From contig SSBO01000012.1 of NCBI GenBank assembly GCA_005281725.1, forward strand, positions 17,385,783 through 17,449,782: a stretch of 64,000 bases of DNA, written 5' to 3'. Made by a program: the position numbers and the translations under genes. The DNA is from Wuchereria bancrofti. Lineage: Eukaryota; Nematoda; Chromadorea; Rhabditida; Onchocercidae. Below, piece after piece: positions 50,368 through 63,103 of the stretch; the stretch's first letter is position 1, and the number at the start of each line of letters is the position of its first letter. A model generated the notes under the pieces. That model was not told the origin of the DNA. It did no database searches and worked only from the letters and a program-made list of their open reading frames with translations.

Positions 50368-53300
50368 ATGATTGTATTACTCATTCTGATTTATTTGGAT
50401 CTGCTTTTTGGTTCAACTGGTGAAAATATCGATTTAGATTTACACGTTGATCGAGAAAATTGGCTTGACCCGAATGATCCTTTTTCGTCATCTTTATTCT
50501 GCACCAAAAACACTCTCGATCAGTTGGCAGTCTGTCAAGCGAATCTGAAGGGATGTTTGAAAGGTAGCAAAGTATGTAAGATTTAACATTACCTGGTTAT
50601 CAGTAGACATAAATGGTCAAAAAACACCACCTCCGGTTTTTTTTCTACCTTTCAGAAAACAAATTAAATTCATCTGATTTTTTCTGTTTTAGAAGTTTTT
50701 TTTTAGAAACATTGGAAACAAGCACAGCTAATACTTTTTCATCTTCTCTCTTCTCATCCTTAGTAAGCAAAGCACCTACCGGACGCACCGATATTAAAAC
50801 ATCAGGCGCTAAGAGAAATTAAGTGAACACCAGAACATCTATGCTCGAAAGTAGCATAACTGTATGAGATTGATTTACTTAGGTACTGAGTATTTGCTTA
50901 ACCTTCTTCATTTTAAGGATTTTTTTTTTCTCCTTTTAATGACAAAACGTTCCTTTTGACCAAGTTTGGACCTTGAACTTTGTGTTATAAATAGAAGTAT
51001 CGAAACTTGACTTATCCAATTTTGTTACTCTGAATTGTCACCTCACCCTAGCTAAGCATATTACGAAATCGATTCACAAATTCAACTGTTTCTTCTGTTT
51101 AGTTAGTGTTTAGTTAGAAGAATTAGTCCTTGACGACTAACAAAATTTTGGGATATTTTTGATACGTTTTCGCCTCTTTATTTTAATTTCGGTCATCTTT
51201 TAGAAGACTGCTCAAGAAATTTCAGTTGAAAGTCATGCTGAAGATCATTATATTCACGATTTGACGCTGAAACATGTTGTACGGAATTTCTTACATCGTA
51301 TGGATGTTGACATTGATAAGGTAGAATGATTTTGACGAGTCCTTCAAATCTGATTCTTCTTCTGCGTGGTCCACTTGTTGTTTTTTGTTTTAATAAATAG
51401 ATTTTATTTTCTATTACTAGAGGATTTATTTCACATATACACATTATTATTTTAGGGTTGTTATGAAATGACTGATCTGATTAAAAAGATCAGTCGAGAA
51501 AGACCATTTTAGTTTGATTTCTGGTTTTACAGACAAAGCGCGTTGATCGAATTGTAGAGGTATATTTAGATGGCGACAGTTTGGCTGTTTTGAAGAAGTA
51601 TTTGAATTCAAAAGATGAAACAATCACCGTGCGCGAACAAGTTCGGGAAGTTCTGGAAAGAATGATTGTTCCGGTAACTTTCTTAGCTCTTTTTGATAAT
51701 GGTCTTGTTCGCAAGTTTTTATCACACTGTTTTTTAGTTGCGTATGTTTAGGATTATACGTTTTTCAAATTGGAGTGTTGCCAATGCTTTTTGACGAAAT
51801 TAAAAGATTGTGTTTGCAAATAAAATCTGAAATACTGTTAATAAAATAGAAAAAAAAATATTAATAAAGATTTGCATAAATCTATTTTAGTAAAACAAAC
51901 ATATGCAAATAATAACCTATATATTTTTTAATGATAAAATGAAGAAAGATTTTGTATCTCTTTGTAGCAGCACTATGAAGATATATCATCTGTCAAGCGC
52001 ACCTTCGATATGGTTGTAACTTTTCTACCTCTGCTGAATGCTGCGTTGCTGATACCAGCTATAGTGGTTCTCTATCGTAGTCATTTCTCGATGCGTTCTT
52101 TTATTTGGCTTTTTTTCTTCATATCATTCATCATATCAATGTTTAACACTTTTCATAGGAAGTATCAGGTGATAATATGATTTTATACGAGGATTACAAA
52201 AATTCTCATAATATGTCTTTTGGTAGGATTAATTCCTGCTTTTCTCAGAATGTTATAGTTAATGATTTCTGATCTTCACTTCATCAGCTAAACTGCTTGT
52301 TTATTTGAGTTGGTGAGTAGTGAGATATTGTATTTTCGATTTTATTATTGAGTTGATCGTATTCGATTATTGTAATTGCTACAAACAAAAATCTACGAAA
52401 GAATTTGTATCGATAATCATGTTAAACTGTGTAGAATAAAGATGTTTGTAGCAGGTATGAAGTATTTAAAAATATTGGAATCTTTCTTTTAAGGAGACCT
52501 GTTCATGTATGGATGCTTTTTCTGTTATTGACTAAATCTGAAACTTTTTGCAGGTGAATATTGCAGCTAGGATGTCACGTGCTGAAAAGTCAATTGCTGA
52601 AAAATGTAAAGCAAATAATTTCTTCTCCACTGCTATGAATATGGTATCGGGATTATTTGTCTTTAAAGGAGAAGACGAATGTGAACAGCATTACAAGGTG
52701 TTTGTTTTTAAATTCCGTCGCACACTGATGTGAAACGAAAAATATGTTGATTAGGATGGTAGTGTAAATATTGAGCGCCGATTCGCCTTATATGATATGC
52801 ATGTTGGATAAGGAGTAGAAAAAGCATTGTGAGAATGGAAATACAAGAAAAAAGGCAGAAAATTGGTAGTAAAAATGGTAAAAGTAGGGCGATTGTACTA
52901 TAAATTCATGAGTTCCAAAGAGGAGAGGATTTAGCTAACTTATCTTGCTTACTGTCTCTAATTTAATTCAAGCGTGCAGGTTTCCAGGATCTGTATGTTA
53001 ATCCTATATATGAAATTTCACTCTTGGATGTGATTTGCGAGGTTCTGTCAAATTTTATATTCACTTCTCTTGGTGTATTTGGACGTCATTTCAATATTTT
53101 TTTAAATGAATTTCTTCGTGATTCTCCGCTGCACTTTATTGTCGTAAAAACAATAACTTTGTTTTTCCTCATAGTTCTACTTCTTTTTTGGCTTGGAAGC
53201 TATCGAATACGTACTTTCATGGCTACGATAGAACCAGCTGGTAAGTTTGTGTATATTATAGTTGAATATTTTGCTTAATAATTTAATTAATGTAGTAGAG

Positions 53301-53612
53301 ATTCAGATGTTGTCATTGATTTTATTTAGAAAATAAAGTTTTCAGTTTTATTCACCAAGCAACGTGGCAATCATTAATGAATTAAATTGCAATAAATTTA
53401 TGCTTGCAGGTACCACTCATACAATGTCACAAGTATTACAGACAGTCGATCACTGGTCTAACGAGGAAAGACCGAAAATAGACACTTCAAAATCGACGAT
53501 TCTGCGAGTTGGCCTAAAACCAATTCGTAATACAGTTTCGAGTAACAGGCGCCGTTCACTGAGTACATCTCGTTTAAGTTTGTTTAAAGTCTCAGCATCA
53601 GATCATTGTTAA
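50368..53612 (+). CDS. CLCC1-like ER/endomembrane anion channel, intact (arm B)
   Basis: Eight exons join in phase to 436 aa: 50368-50563, 50707-50762, 51204-51320, 51533-51673, 51968-52168, 52554-52697, 52988-53240, 53410-53612. CLCC1 (chloride channel CLIC-like 1) is an ER membrane anion channel. Order of features: signal peptide (MIVLLILIYLDLLFGSTG); a luminal part with ENWLDPNDPF, like vertebrate DDWIDPTDM; helices with RNFLHRMDVD and VLKKYLNSKDETITVREQV, matching the family's FLN.ED region; transmembrane segments at about 51995-52140; an amphipathic AEKCKANNFFSTAMNMVSG; NPIYEISLLDV, as in the family's NPIW; a last transmembrane helix (TITLFFLIVLLLFWLGSY); and a basic Ser-rich cytosolic tail. 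Vertebrate CLCC1 is longer (about 550 aa), mainly in the tail. A stop-free alternative for exon 1 does not exist; the chosen donor (AAAG|GTAGCA) is the one that fits phase. It is the only intact copy in the window. Confidence 0.85.
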
Positions 53613-55380
53613 GTTAAACTTAAGGAATAATATTATGTACAGTTTAGCTCTGTTTATTTAACGGCTGTTTTGATAGTTTTAGTTGTATGGAAATATACAT
53701 TCTACTCCAATTTGTGTCTATGAATGTTTTCATTCTTTGCTATTACGTTTTAATTAAATTAAGTTAATCAATTTATCTTGTTTTCACTGATATTCACGTA
53801 TTGTTTCTGTGCTCAGTTTATGTTCATGCTTAATTTTCGCAAAAGTAGTTTTTAAAGTGTTTGTTCAAGACATAGTTTTTTGTTTATAGTTCTTTTCTGT
53901 TAATATTTTAAAATACTGAACGGTTATAGAACTGTGAAAAGATCCATATTCAGGTATTTAATTTTTTAGTAGATTGCGGACTTTATAGCTCGTTGGCTTA
54001 AACAAAATGAAATCAGTTTGCTATCTGATTGACTTTCTGTAAATAAAAAACTGTTTGCGTATTATATTGCGTATTTTATGAATTTATTATATTTAGCAGT
54101 GGAATAAGATAATTCACATTTATTATATAGTTGTATTTATAATAAACGTCTTGCGTGTTGCCCCAACATTTCTATCATAAATTCAAAAAATATATATAAT
54201 GGAGAAAAATAAAGAATGATGAAGACTTAACTAATAATGATAAGTCGGTTCCGCACCTTTTTCCATTCAAAATTATTCATTACTCATGATATAGAGGATG
54301 GTATTGTGTGGGTGGTATTGTAGCATTCTCGTTGATTTTTATTTGCAGAACACTAAAAGCGTACCTCTGGTCTGTCATTGTCGGGAAAAATGTGAGTTTT
54401 TATATACGTCTTAAGCGGTTCAAGTTCATCGCATAGGGTCAAATTTCTCCATCGCTGAGGCGAAATAACGGATCCTCAGTGATGATAATCGCAGTGTTTA
54501 GGCCAGACGAACTTATTTGAAACTTTAGACATTTGATGAGAGCGTCATCGTGCCTGTCCCATCGATATCCTCGGAGGGAATTGATTGGCTCTATTGCTGT
54601 TGCTGTTGCTAATTCGAGCCTTCATCACATCACTAACACTGCTCGTTCACAACTTTGAATTTCCTTCCCTGCTCAGTTCATTTCATCTGCCAACGCCACC
54701 AACGGCTCTGTTACTGTTGCAATTTTCAACTTGTGTCTCTTAGTCCAGTGCTTATCTATTTCACTTATTACCTATTCTCAGTATTATTTTAACATCCCAC
54801 GCACTCTCCATTATGTTGTTAATGGATTTCAGAGTTTCAACCATTCTTTGCAAGAGCCTGAATGCCGTAAAGCAGTTGCTGCTTATAGGTAATCTTTCTA
54901 AGCTTTGCACTCCCTCATTCAGTAGATGATAGATACTTGGCCAATTCTACGGAATCCTCTTCCTCTTCTTTCAGGAGTAAAGTTTAATGTAAGTGTGCTT
55001 ATTGATTCCCATTATACTGTTCAACGTAACGTGTTATTGCTCATTCAAGTTGAAAAAATGGAGGACTTGAATATTATTCTTTGTAATTACAACATATTAT
55101 CGATTATCATTTCCTGCTTTATCGAATCATTATAATGATTTACTGGTCAAGCTATCAAGAGCACATGGCCATGCAGTTGTTGACTGAAACTGGAAATAGG
55201 TGACGCTTACTGTTGGCTTGCTTGAAGCTTTTGGGACAGAATTCCATTCTCGTTCCACAATCTTCAACTACTGCTCTTTCAAAGCATGTCAACATGGACG
55301 TCTCCTAATAAATGCACCCAAATGAATCATTGGGAGAAGTCGTTAACCGCATGACATGATAATAACTCTGCGATATGCAG
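53613..55380 (+). other. 3' flank of the CLCC1-like gene (arm B), no gene recognised
   Basis: Parallel to 56200-57966 in contig C. It contains a (GTTGCT)n-like run near 54595-54613. A 69-codon open frame at 54926-55135 (repeated exactly at 57512-57721) and a mini-exon-like stretch at about 54349-54392 before a GTGAGT donor are the only coding-like signals, neither convincing. Confidence 0.4.
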
Positions 55381-55381
55381 N
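55381..55381. other. Single-N contig join (B to C)
   Basis: One N. The sequence to its right repeats arm A from 40289; the sequence to its left matches C up to 57966. Confidence 0.9.
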
Positions 55382-56198
55382 TGCATGTTGGATAAGGAGT
55401 AGAAAAAGCAGACATTGTGGGGATGGAAATGCAAGAAAAAAGAGGGAAGATTGATAGTAAAAATGGTAAAAGTAGGACGGTTGTACTGCAGATTTATCAG
55501 TTCCGAAGAGGAGAGGATTTAGTTAACTTATATATGCTTACTGTCTCTAATTTAGTTCAAGCGTGCAGGTTTTCAGGATCTGCATGTTAATCCCATATGA
55601 AATTTTACTTTTGGGTGTAATTTGCGAGGTTATGTCAAATTTTATATTCACTTCTCCTGGTGTATTTGGACGTCATTTCATTTCAATATTTTTTTAAATA
55701 ATTTCTTCGTGATTCTCCGCTGCACTTTATTGTCGTGAAAACAATAACTTTCTTTTTCCTCATAGTTCTACTTCTTTTTTGGCTTGGAGGCTATCGAATG
55801 CGTACTTTCATGGCTACGATAGAACCAGCTGGTAAGTTTGTATATATCATATTCAGTTAAATATTTTGCTTAATTTAATTAATGTAGTAGAGATTTAGAT
55901 GTTGTTATTGATTTTATTTAGAAAATAAAATTTTCAGTTTGATTCACTAAGCAACGTGGCAATCATTAATGAATTAAATTGCAATAAATTTATGCTTGCA
56001 GGTACCACTCATACAATGTCACAAGACAGTCGATTACTGGTTTAACGAGGAAAGACTGAAAATAGACACTTCAAAATCGACGATTCTGCGAGTTGGTCTA
56101 AAACCAGTTCGTAATACAGTTTCGAGTAACAGGCGCCTGAGTACTGAGTACATCTCGTTTAAGTTTGTTTAAAGTCTTATCATCAGATCATTGTTAAG
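55382..56198 (+). pseudogene. Truncated repeat of the decayed CLCC1-like gene
   Basis: I saw no difference from 40289-41104 (same frameshift in the exon-7 counterpart, same lesions in the exon-8 counterpart) in the lines compared. It begins abruptly at the contig edge, so it is most likely the same physical sequence as the end of arm A entered twice. Confidence 0.85.
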
Positions 56199-56500
56199 GT
56201 AAACTTCATCATTGTTAAGGTAAAAGGAATAATATTATGTACAGTTTAGCTCTGTTTATTTAACAGCTGACTTGATAGTTTTGGTTGTATGGAAATATAC
56301 TTTCTACTCCAATTTGTATCTGTGAATGTTTTCATTCTTTGCTATTACGTTTTAATTAAATTAAATTAATCAATTTATCTTGTTTTCACTGGTATTCACG
56401 TATTGTTTCTGTGCTCAGTTTATGTTCATGCTTAATTTTTGCAAAAGTAGTTTTTAAAATGTTTGTTGGAGACATAGTTTTTTGTTTATAGTTCTTTTCT

Positions 56501-58518
56501 TTTCTGTTAATATTTTAAAATACTGAACGATTATAGAACTGTGAAAAGATCCATATTCAGGTATTTAATTTTTTAATAGATTGCGAACTTTATAGCTTGT
56601 TGACTTAAACAAAATGAATTCGGTTTGCTATCTGATTGACTTTCTGTAAATAAAAAACTGTTTGCGTATTTTATGAATTTATTATATTTAACAGTGGAAT
56701 AAGATAATTCACATTTATTATATAGTTATATTTATAATAAACGTCTTGCGTGTTGCCCCAACATTTCTATCATAAGTTCAAAAAATATATATACAAAGGA
56801 GGAAAATAAAAAATGATGAAGACTTAACTAATAATGATAAGTCGGTTCCGCATCTTTTTCCATTCAAAATTGTTCATTACTCATAGTATTGTGTGGATGG
56901 TACTGTAGCATTCTCGTTGATTTTTATTTGCAGAACACTAAAAACATGCCTTTGGTCTATCATTGTCGGGAAAAATGTGAGTTTTTATATACGTCTTAAG
57001 CAGTTCCAGTTCATCGCATAGGGTCAAATTTTTCCATCGCTGAGGCGAAATAACGGATCCTCAGTGATGATAATCGCAGTGTTTAGGCCCGACGAACTTA
57101 TTTGAAACTTTAGACCATTTGATGAGAGCGTCATCGTGTCTGTCCCATCGATATCCTCGGAGGGAATTGATTGGCTCTATTGCTGTTGCTGTTGCTAATT
57201 CGAGCCTTCATCACATCACTAACACTGCTCGTTCACAACTTTGAATTTCCTTCCCTGCTCAGTTCATTTCATCTGCCAACGCCACCAACGGCTCTGTTAC
57301 TGTTGCAATTTTCAACTTGTGTCTCTTAGTCCAGTGCTTATCTATTTCACTTATTACCTATTCTCAGTATTATTTTAACATCCCACGCACTCTCCATTAT
57401 GTTGTTAATGGATTTCAGAGTTTCAACCATTCTTTGCAAGAGCCTGAATGCCGTAAAGCAGTTGCTGCTTATAGGTAATCTTTCTAAGCTTTGCACTCCC
57501 TCATTCAGTAGATGATAGATACTTGGCCAATTCTACGGAATCCTCTTCCTCTTCTTTCAGGAGTAAAGTTTAATGTAAGTGTGCTTATTGATTCCCATTA
57601 TACTGTTCAACGTAACGTGTTATTGCTCATTCAAGTTGAAAAAATGGAGGACTTGAATATTATTCTTTGTAATTACAACATATTATCGATTATCATTTCC
57701 TGCTTTATCGAATCATTATAATGATTTACTGGTCAAGCTATCAAGAGCACATGGCCATGCAGTTGTTGACTGAAACTGGAAATAGGTGACGCTTACTGTT
57801 GGCTTGCTTGAAGCTTTTGGGACAGAATTCCATTCTCGTTCCACAATCTTCAACTACTGCTCTTTCAAAGCATGTCAACATGGACGTCTCCTAATAAATG
57901 CACCCAAATGAATCATTGGGAGAAGTCGTTAACCGCATGACATGATAATAACTCTGCGATATGCAGTAAACGATTTACAGAGCAGTTCTAGTCTGAATCT
58001 CTATCTTTCAAATGATCGATTGCTTAGGCAAATATATGCTTGATTAAAGGAATTATTAACAACTACTTCTTCAAGAGCGAAAGTCTTTAATTTAATGAGC
58101 AGTGTCAGTGCTATTTTCGTGCAATTGTTTGCTGTCTGCAATTGATATTTCACGTATGGATATGAAATGAACAAAATCTGCATATCAAAATTTGCAATTT
58201 GCAAAGTGGAAAAAGAATGCCTTCTGCATTAGTCAGCATCCCATTACTTAGTTGTCAAGGTAATAATGCGAGGAGATTACCGCCCTTCACAAATTGATTC
58301 CTACATTTGCTGTCATGTACGGAATTCCAGGAAAAACTATTATTCTGCGTACCATTTTTTCCAGTGTTTTTTTGCATATTATTTGTTTATTAATTTTTTA
58401 TGGTACGCTTCCGCTTCTCGCGTTTGTTTACGCAAAACATCATATTTAGAAATTTGCGTAACAATTTCCTAGTTGTTTATAACCTATATTTAGCAGATCG
58501 AAAGCTGAGATTTTCTAC
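56501..58518 (+). other. Region between CLCC1-like remnant and G-gamma gene, no gene recognised
   Basis: 56501-57966 parallels 53890-55380 of arm B with scattered differences up to 57139 and none seen after. 57967-58518 is single-copy. An open frame at 58266-58472 has no features. A TTTTCTACAG acceptor ends at about 58518, before the G-gamma leader. Confidence 0.4.
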
Positions 58519-58589
58519 AGTTGATCCGAATTGAACCGGTTACACACTTTGCTGGAATTCTGTACATTCAACGAAGCTTATCCGACTCA

Positions 58590-58926
58590 ATGGATCAGGT
58601 TCGAATACAGACCGAACAGCTTCGTATCGAAGCACAAGTTTCACGGAAGAAAGTGTCAGAGGTCTCAAAAGAGTGAGCCTTTGTTTAATTGATAAATTTC
58701 TCCTCATTCCAGCTTAAATTTACCAAGTTAATGATAAATTGAGTGATATTGCGTTGTGTTATTTGGCGTTAATGAGACATTTGGCATTGATTCCAAGTTT
58801 ATATTTTTTATCTTTTACAGTTTAATAGAATACTGCGAACGGGAGAAGCAGCATGATATGCTCGTCAGTGGACCTATCGATAATCACAATCCATTTCAGG
58901 AGAAGAAATCTTGTGCTGTACTTTAG
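58590..58926 (+). CDS. Heterotrimeric G-protein gamma subunit
   Basis: Two exons, 58590-58672 and 58821-58926, join through a split Asp codon to give 62 aa. G-gamma binds G-beta and is prenylated at the plasma membrane. Visible features: N-terminal helix EQLRIEAQVSRKKVSEVSKD, aligned with the family's EQLKMEANIDRIKVSKA; LIEYCEREKQHD (family DLMAYCEAHAKED); the NPFQEKK motif (family NPFREKK); and a CAAX box CAVL at the stop. A final Leu predicts geranylgeranylation. Length is typical for the family (about 62-75). An acceptor-like TTTTCTACAG about 70 bp upstream of the ATG may be a trans-splice site. Compare C. elegans gpc-1 and gpc-2; I cannot tell which is the ortholog. Confidence 0.93.
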
Positions 58927-59718
58927 GTACGCTGCTTGATGTTATTCTTCCTGCACACACTTTTATTGCATTATGCAGTTATTTTGGAATTTTTGCATTT
59001 TAAAAATTAAATTCTTTAGATTCGGTTTTAATGATACTTTTGTTTGCTTTTTTAGGGATTGAAATTGTTGCTTAACATTTGTTTTCAGGGTTTTAAGCAT
59101 TGTGATAATTTGTGGTGAGCTGTAATAGTATTCCTTATAAGAGTATTAATTTGTGATTTAGATAAATTTAGTCAAGCTTTTATAACAAGGTAAAAATCCA
59201 TGGATAGAGGGTGAGAAAGTTCTTGAGAAAGAACTCGGTGATTTTATTTTGAAAATTAACCTTTTCTCTAAGAAGCCATTAACCCACATCACGTGATATA
59301 AAGTGACTTTATTATTTTCACATAAAAATATCTGTCAAAAACTTATTTAGTTCACTTTAAATTAAAAAATCTCAAGAATCGACACTTGTTCCTATTTTTG
59401 TAAGCATGAGTAGTGTTAACAGCAATATTTTTTACTGTTACAAAATTAAATCACGGAAAGAAGATGTGAAAAAAAAGAAAAAAAAGAAGCTGTGACTGTC
59501 ATTTGATAGTAGAGGATTTCCTGAAACGGCCTTGTTTCACATTAATAAAATTTGGCAGTTCTCTGGTTACTTATGAAAACTTTCCTAAAATCTTCCATGA
59601 ACAGAATTATCTCATCAAGATTATAAAATGAAATTTAAACATAAAGCTTCTGAAATAAAATTAAACACCAGACTCGTGCAATGAAATTTAAATATCGAGT
59701 TCGTTAAATGAAATTCGA
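58927..59718 (+). other. 3' flank of the G-gamma gene, nothing recognised
   Basis: AT-rich sequence with no exon-like stretch on either strand. Confidence 0.4.
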
Positions 59719-59947
59719 TTATTTTATGGAAGAGGTCATCACACTAAGATAATAGTGCAAATTGGATTTAATAGAAAAATAGGAATAGTCCAAATCAAGA
59801 TATCCGCAAAAGGTCATTATTGGTTTAGTTCTTGGAATATAGAAGTTTAATATAAAAACAGATTGATGGACACTTCTATCATCTTCCACAATGAAATGTA
59901 AATAATGTTGAACATCATTTCCAGCTTTATCTTTCACATATGACTAG
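59719..59947 (-). CDS. Possible terminal exon, unknown protein
   Basis: Minus-strand open frame of about 75 codons to a TAA, with protein-like composition (KDKAGNDVQHYLHFIVEDDR; YIPRTKPIMTFCGYLDLDYS) and a possible TTTTCCACTAG acceptor at its 5' edge. A further minus-strand open stretch at about 60060-60191 (RRLNKQKFGFLIYEQVSLHQ) might belong to the same gene, but phases do not join and it faces a plus-strand exon-like stretch. Family not recognised. Confidence 0.3.
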
Positions 59948-60227
59948 TGGAAAAGAAAATGAAAGGAACCAATCGATCCATTCAAAATCCAAAAATGGAA
60001 CCATCATTAAAAGCAAAAATAATACATAAAATTTTTAGAGATGTTATGAAAAGTTAATAGGAAGTACTATCGTAGAGAAATAGCTAACAACGGATCTACT
60101 GATAGTTGATGTAGAGAAACTTGTTCATAAATCAAAAAACCGAATTTCTGTTTGTTCAATCTTCTATCAACAACAGTGGCAGGTATATCACGGATATATG
60201 AATCATTTTTGAAAGTTTTTAATTTAG

Positions 60228-60606
60228 ATTTCGAGTAACAGAACGAATTGAAAAAAACAGCCGTAAAGTTGAGAGACTTGGCTTAGCAAAAGCACAAACA
60301 TTCTGTGCGAATAGAACATGTGGGACTTCTTCTAATCAATGCTCATCGAATGAAGGTTTTACTTTAATTTGATGCCAGATATAATGCGTCTGGCAATTAT
60401 GATGCTAAGATACCAATTGTCAATCTCAAGCATTCGTAATTTTTCTTAGCGATGTTTTCTTCCTGAAAGATTTAAGGAAGCAGGAGAATGAGAATATAAA
60501 ACACTTTTTAACTCTTGAAGATCGAGGCTGTATATCTGGTCAACATAATTATTTGATCACGATGATGGCCAACTTGAACCTGGATAATTTAGTAAAAGTC
60601 ATTTGA
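60228..60606 (+). CDS. Possible last two exons of an unknown gene
   Basis: Exon-like 60228-60355 follows an AATTTAG acceptor and reads VTERIEKNSRKVERLGLAKA, then a Cys-containing TFCANRTCGTSSNQCSS, ending at AAG|GTTTTA. It can join in phase to 60470-60606, which reads DLRKQENENIKHFLTLEDRG and CISGQHNYLITMMANLNLDN to a TGA. Start and upstream exons unknown; no family recognised. Confidence 0.35.
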
Positions 60607-62637
60607 AAGCATATTTTAAGCATTTTTTGATCTTTCGAAGATAACATGGTGCAAGAAGAAATAATAACTATTTAAAAATTCGATTTTCAATATTACTTCA
60701 ATCTCATCTTGATTAGTCGTGACAATACATACTATTTGGCAAACTGTCATTTTAGAACACAGAAAATTTAATTTAGAATCTTATTTCCTTAATATTAAAC
60801 CACAAATCGCAACGGCATTTTGTGCACAAACACTATAGGCGGTACACCTGAGTGTACCTCTGAGTCATTATATTCACCGCAATATTCGGCCGTATAATTT
60901 TTCTTTCGGTTTTGCTCCTAATACTAATATAGTCTATATGATGCGAATATTTTCCGCCACGTAAACTTGCTATAGAAAATGACGCAATTTTGATTTGTCA
61001 GTTTTTTATTCGAATTCTTCAAAGAATGATGCATGACATCATGTGATCCATAAAATTATGGTCAATCGGAAGCAGTAAAAAAGTTATTTTAATATTCATA
61101 TTAGATAGATGGATGTTAATTGCAAACATGGCTTTTTAATACTGACTGCTTGAACTGATGATGTGATATTACTAAAATTGTATATTGTTTATTACAAAAA
61201 ATTACTTCTTGTAAAACACCTTGAAAATTGATGAAATGGCACGCAACAAATTGTAAATTCAGTCCCGATCCTATCATCTCGGTTCTGATACTGTTCGTGT
61301 TGATGATACCGAATTCTGGTTCTATCTGTTACTCTTACCTGATATACAAAGGATAATAAAAGATACTTTCGGATAGACAATCTTTATTCTGCGATGGATA
61401 TAACGAAATTTATAACCCGCTGAGAAATTTTTCAGATTTTCCAGTGATAGTGAATAAAATAATGAATCAACAGCATTTGTTCTGATTAATAACATAGAAA
61501 ATATGTGAACTAATAATTCCATTTTGTCAGTATTCACTACCTTTTACGTTTACTTTTCCATATTTCATATACAAAAAAAAATTTTCATGCATTTTTATGT
61601 GACTGTATTTTCGCACGTGAATTTTTAGTAAAAATTATTCTCTGCTAATCGTTTCCACTGCTTATCATTAATTAAATCAATTGCTTTTGTTATCAAGGAA
61701 ATATCATTTTCTTCTTAAAAATACATGCAAAATGTTTCTCCTTTTTTTGAAAAAAAAAAATAATTTTTCCTATCACTTTCAGAAAATCAAGAATGCGATC
61801 AGGTTTGATTCTATGGATTATACGTTTTTTGCAGTATTATTTAGTTGTGCGGTTGATATTTCATATGACTTTTATAAACCATTTGCGCGAGGAATAATTA
61901 TACTTTCTTTCAACTTCTCTAATATTCTTTCAGTAAATATGCAATGAATAACAATAACAATCTCAACTGATTCGTTTTTCCTTCGCTATTTCTAAAAACC
62001 GTTTATTTGAAGAAGGTGAGGAATAACTTTATTAACTTAGTGAAAAATAATTAAATTTAAGTTTTTAAACCACCTTGATCATTTTCACATTCGGTCTTTT
62101 AATTTTTCTTTCCTAGGAAAGCTAAAGAAATTAGAAACAGGAAATGAAATTCCATTTCAGCAAGTGAGGAGTGTTTCTGTACTCACTGATAAAGGATATT
62201 AGAAAAAAGTTTAAGGTCCTGGAATCTGACTAAAATTTCCATACTTTGGTCTCTGGAATAAATGCTTCACTTTTTTCTCCTTCTTAGCAAGGCTAAGGTT
62301 AATTTGCTATTAATTTTTTGCAGATTCATTTCTTCACTGTTTATATCAGCAAACTGTCAGAAGTAAGTGATTAAAATTTCTCATATGCTTAAATTAATTA
62401 AAATATGTGAAATATGCTTCATTTCTTTTCCACAAATTTCTATAAGATATTGGTCGGTACATTACAGTATCATCGTTTTAAAAGATTAGCAGCATAATCC
62501 GATATCAGAGAAACTGTTCGGTGCTGCTTATTTTAGAGTGAAGGTTGTATTCGTTTTCCTCAGGATCAGAAATGCTCATTCAGCTCATTAAAAGAATGCA
62601 AAATTTCATGAACTTGAGTGGCTTTTTTGATTTTCAG
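60607..62637. other. No gene recognised
   Basis: AT-rich sequence. A short stretch after a TTTTTGCAG acceptor (about 62324-62362, IHFFTVYISKLSE before GTAAGT) could be a small exon of the next feature. Open frames at 61322-61537 (-) and 61681-61947 (+) are compositionally intron-like. Confidence 0.35.
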
Positions 62638-63103
62638 GAGGGTTCATTCATTGTACGGTGTTGATTTATTACGCTTATTGAAGGAACTCACTCAGATGGT
62701 GGCCATACCCAATTCTAATTGCCTTTTCCATCATATTTCAAATAGTTTTACAAATAATTTCAGAAATAGAGTTTGTTTCGAATTCTTGATGAATGACTTT
62801 TACCAATGCTTTCAATACATATCTATTTGTTTTTACAGACCTGATATAGAACTCTTACTAATATGGAAGACTTGGACCGACACAGCTGAACCAGTTCATG
62901 CTTCTAAAAGAAAACTTTCACTTCGACAAGTGTTAGGTGATGTTTTAAATTTGAATATGATGATTCTTTTTAGATCATTTATTAATAAATTACAAGATCA
63001 AGGTGCAATATTATGTCTATTTGCATTTATGAGACTTGTTTCATTGGGGGAGACCTTCAAAACTCTGACCAACTTGGACTGGTCATTGGATGTAATTTTG
63101 TAA
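62638..63103 (+). CDS. Exon-like segments of an unknown gene, 3' part outside or unresolved
   Basis: After a TTTTCAG acceptor (62638) the frame reads RVHSLYGVDLLRLLKELTQM, and after a TTTTTACAG acceptor (about 62840) it reads PDIELLLIWKTWTDTAEPVH and ASKRKLSLRQ. The whole 62618-63103 frame is open in between, so intron limits cannot be fixed. Leu-rich helical character; no family recognised. Confidence 0.35.

Larger units (their letters stand above)
41409..55380 (+). repeat. Arm B of the duplicated locus
   Basis: Diverged version of arm A. It begins with sequence like 29303 and ends with sequence indistinguishable from C up to 57966. Compared with A it lacks about 29890-31270 and about 33838-34225, has an extra solo LTR at 42304-42900, keeps complete CLCC1-like exons, and contains a 258-N gap and a single-N join. 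Confidence 0.88.

Noticed and set aside
54926..55135. 69-codon frame repeated at 57512-57721
   Set aside because: The exact repeat comes from the B/C contig overlap; no domain or splice context.
29303..55380. True tandem gene duplication as the simplest reading of the scaffold order
   Set aside because: Both arms end in sequence matching contig C and the joins are single N with unmerged overlaps, which fits a linearised bubble better; kept open pending read data.
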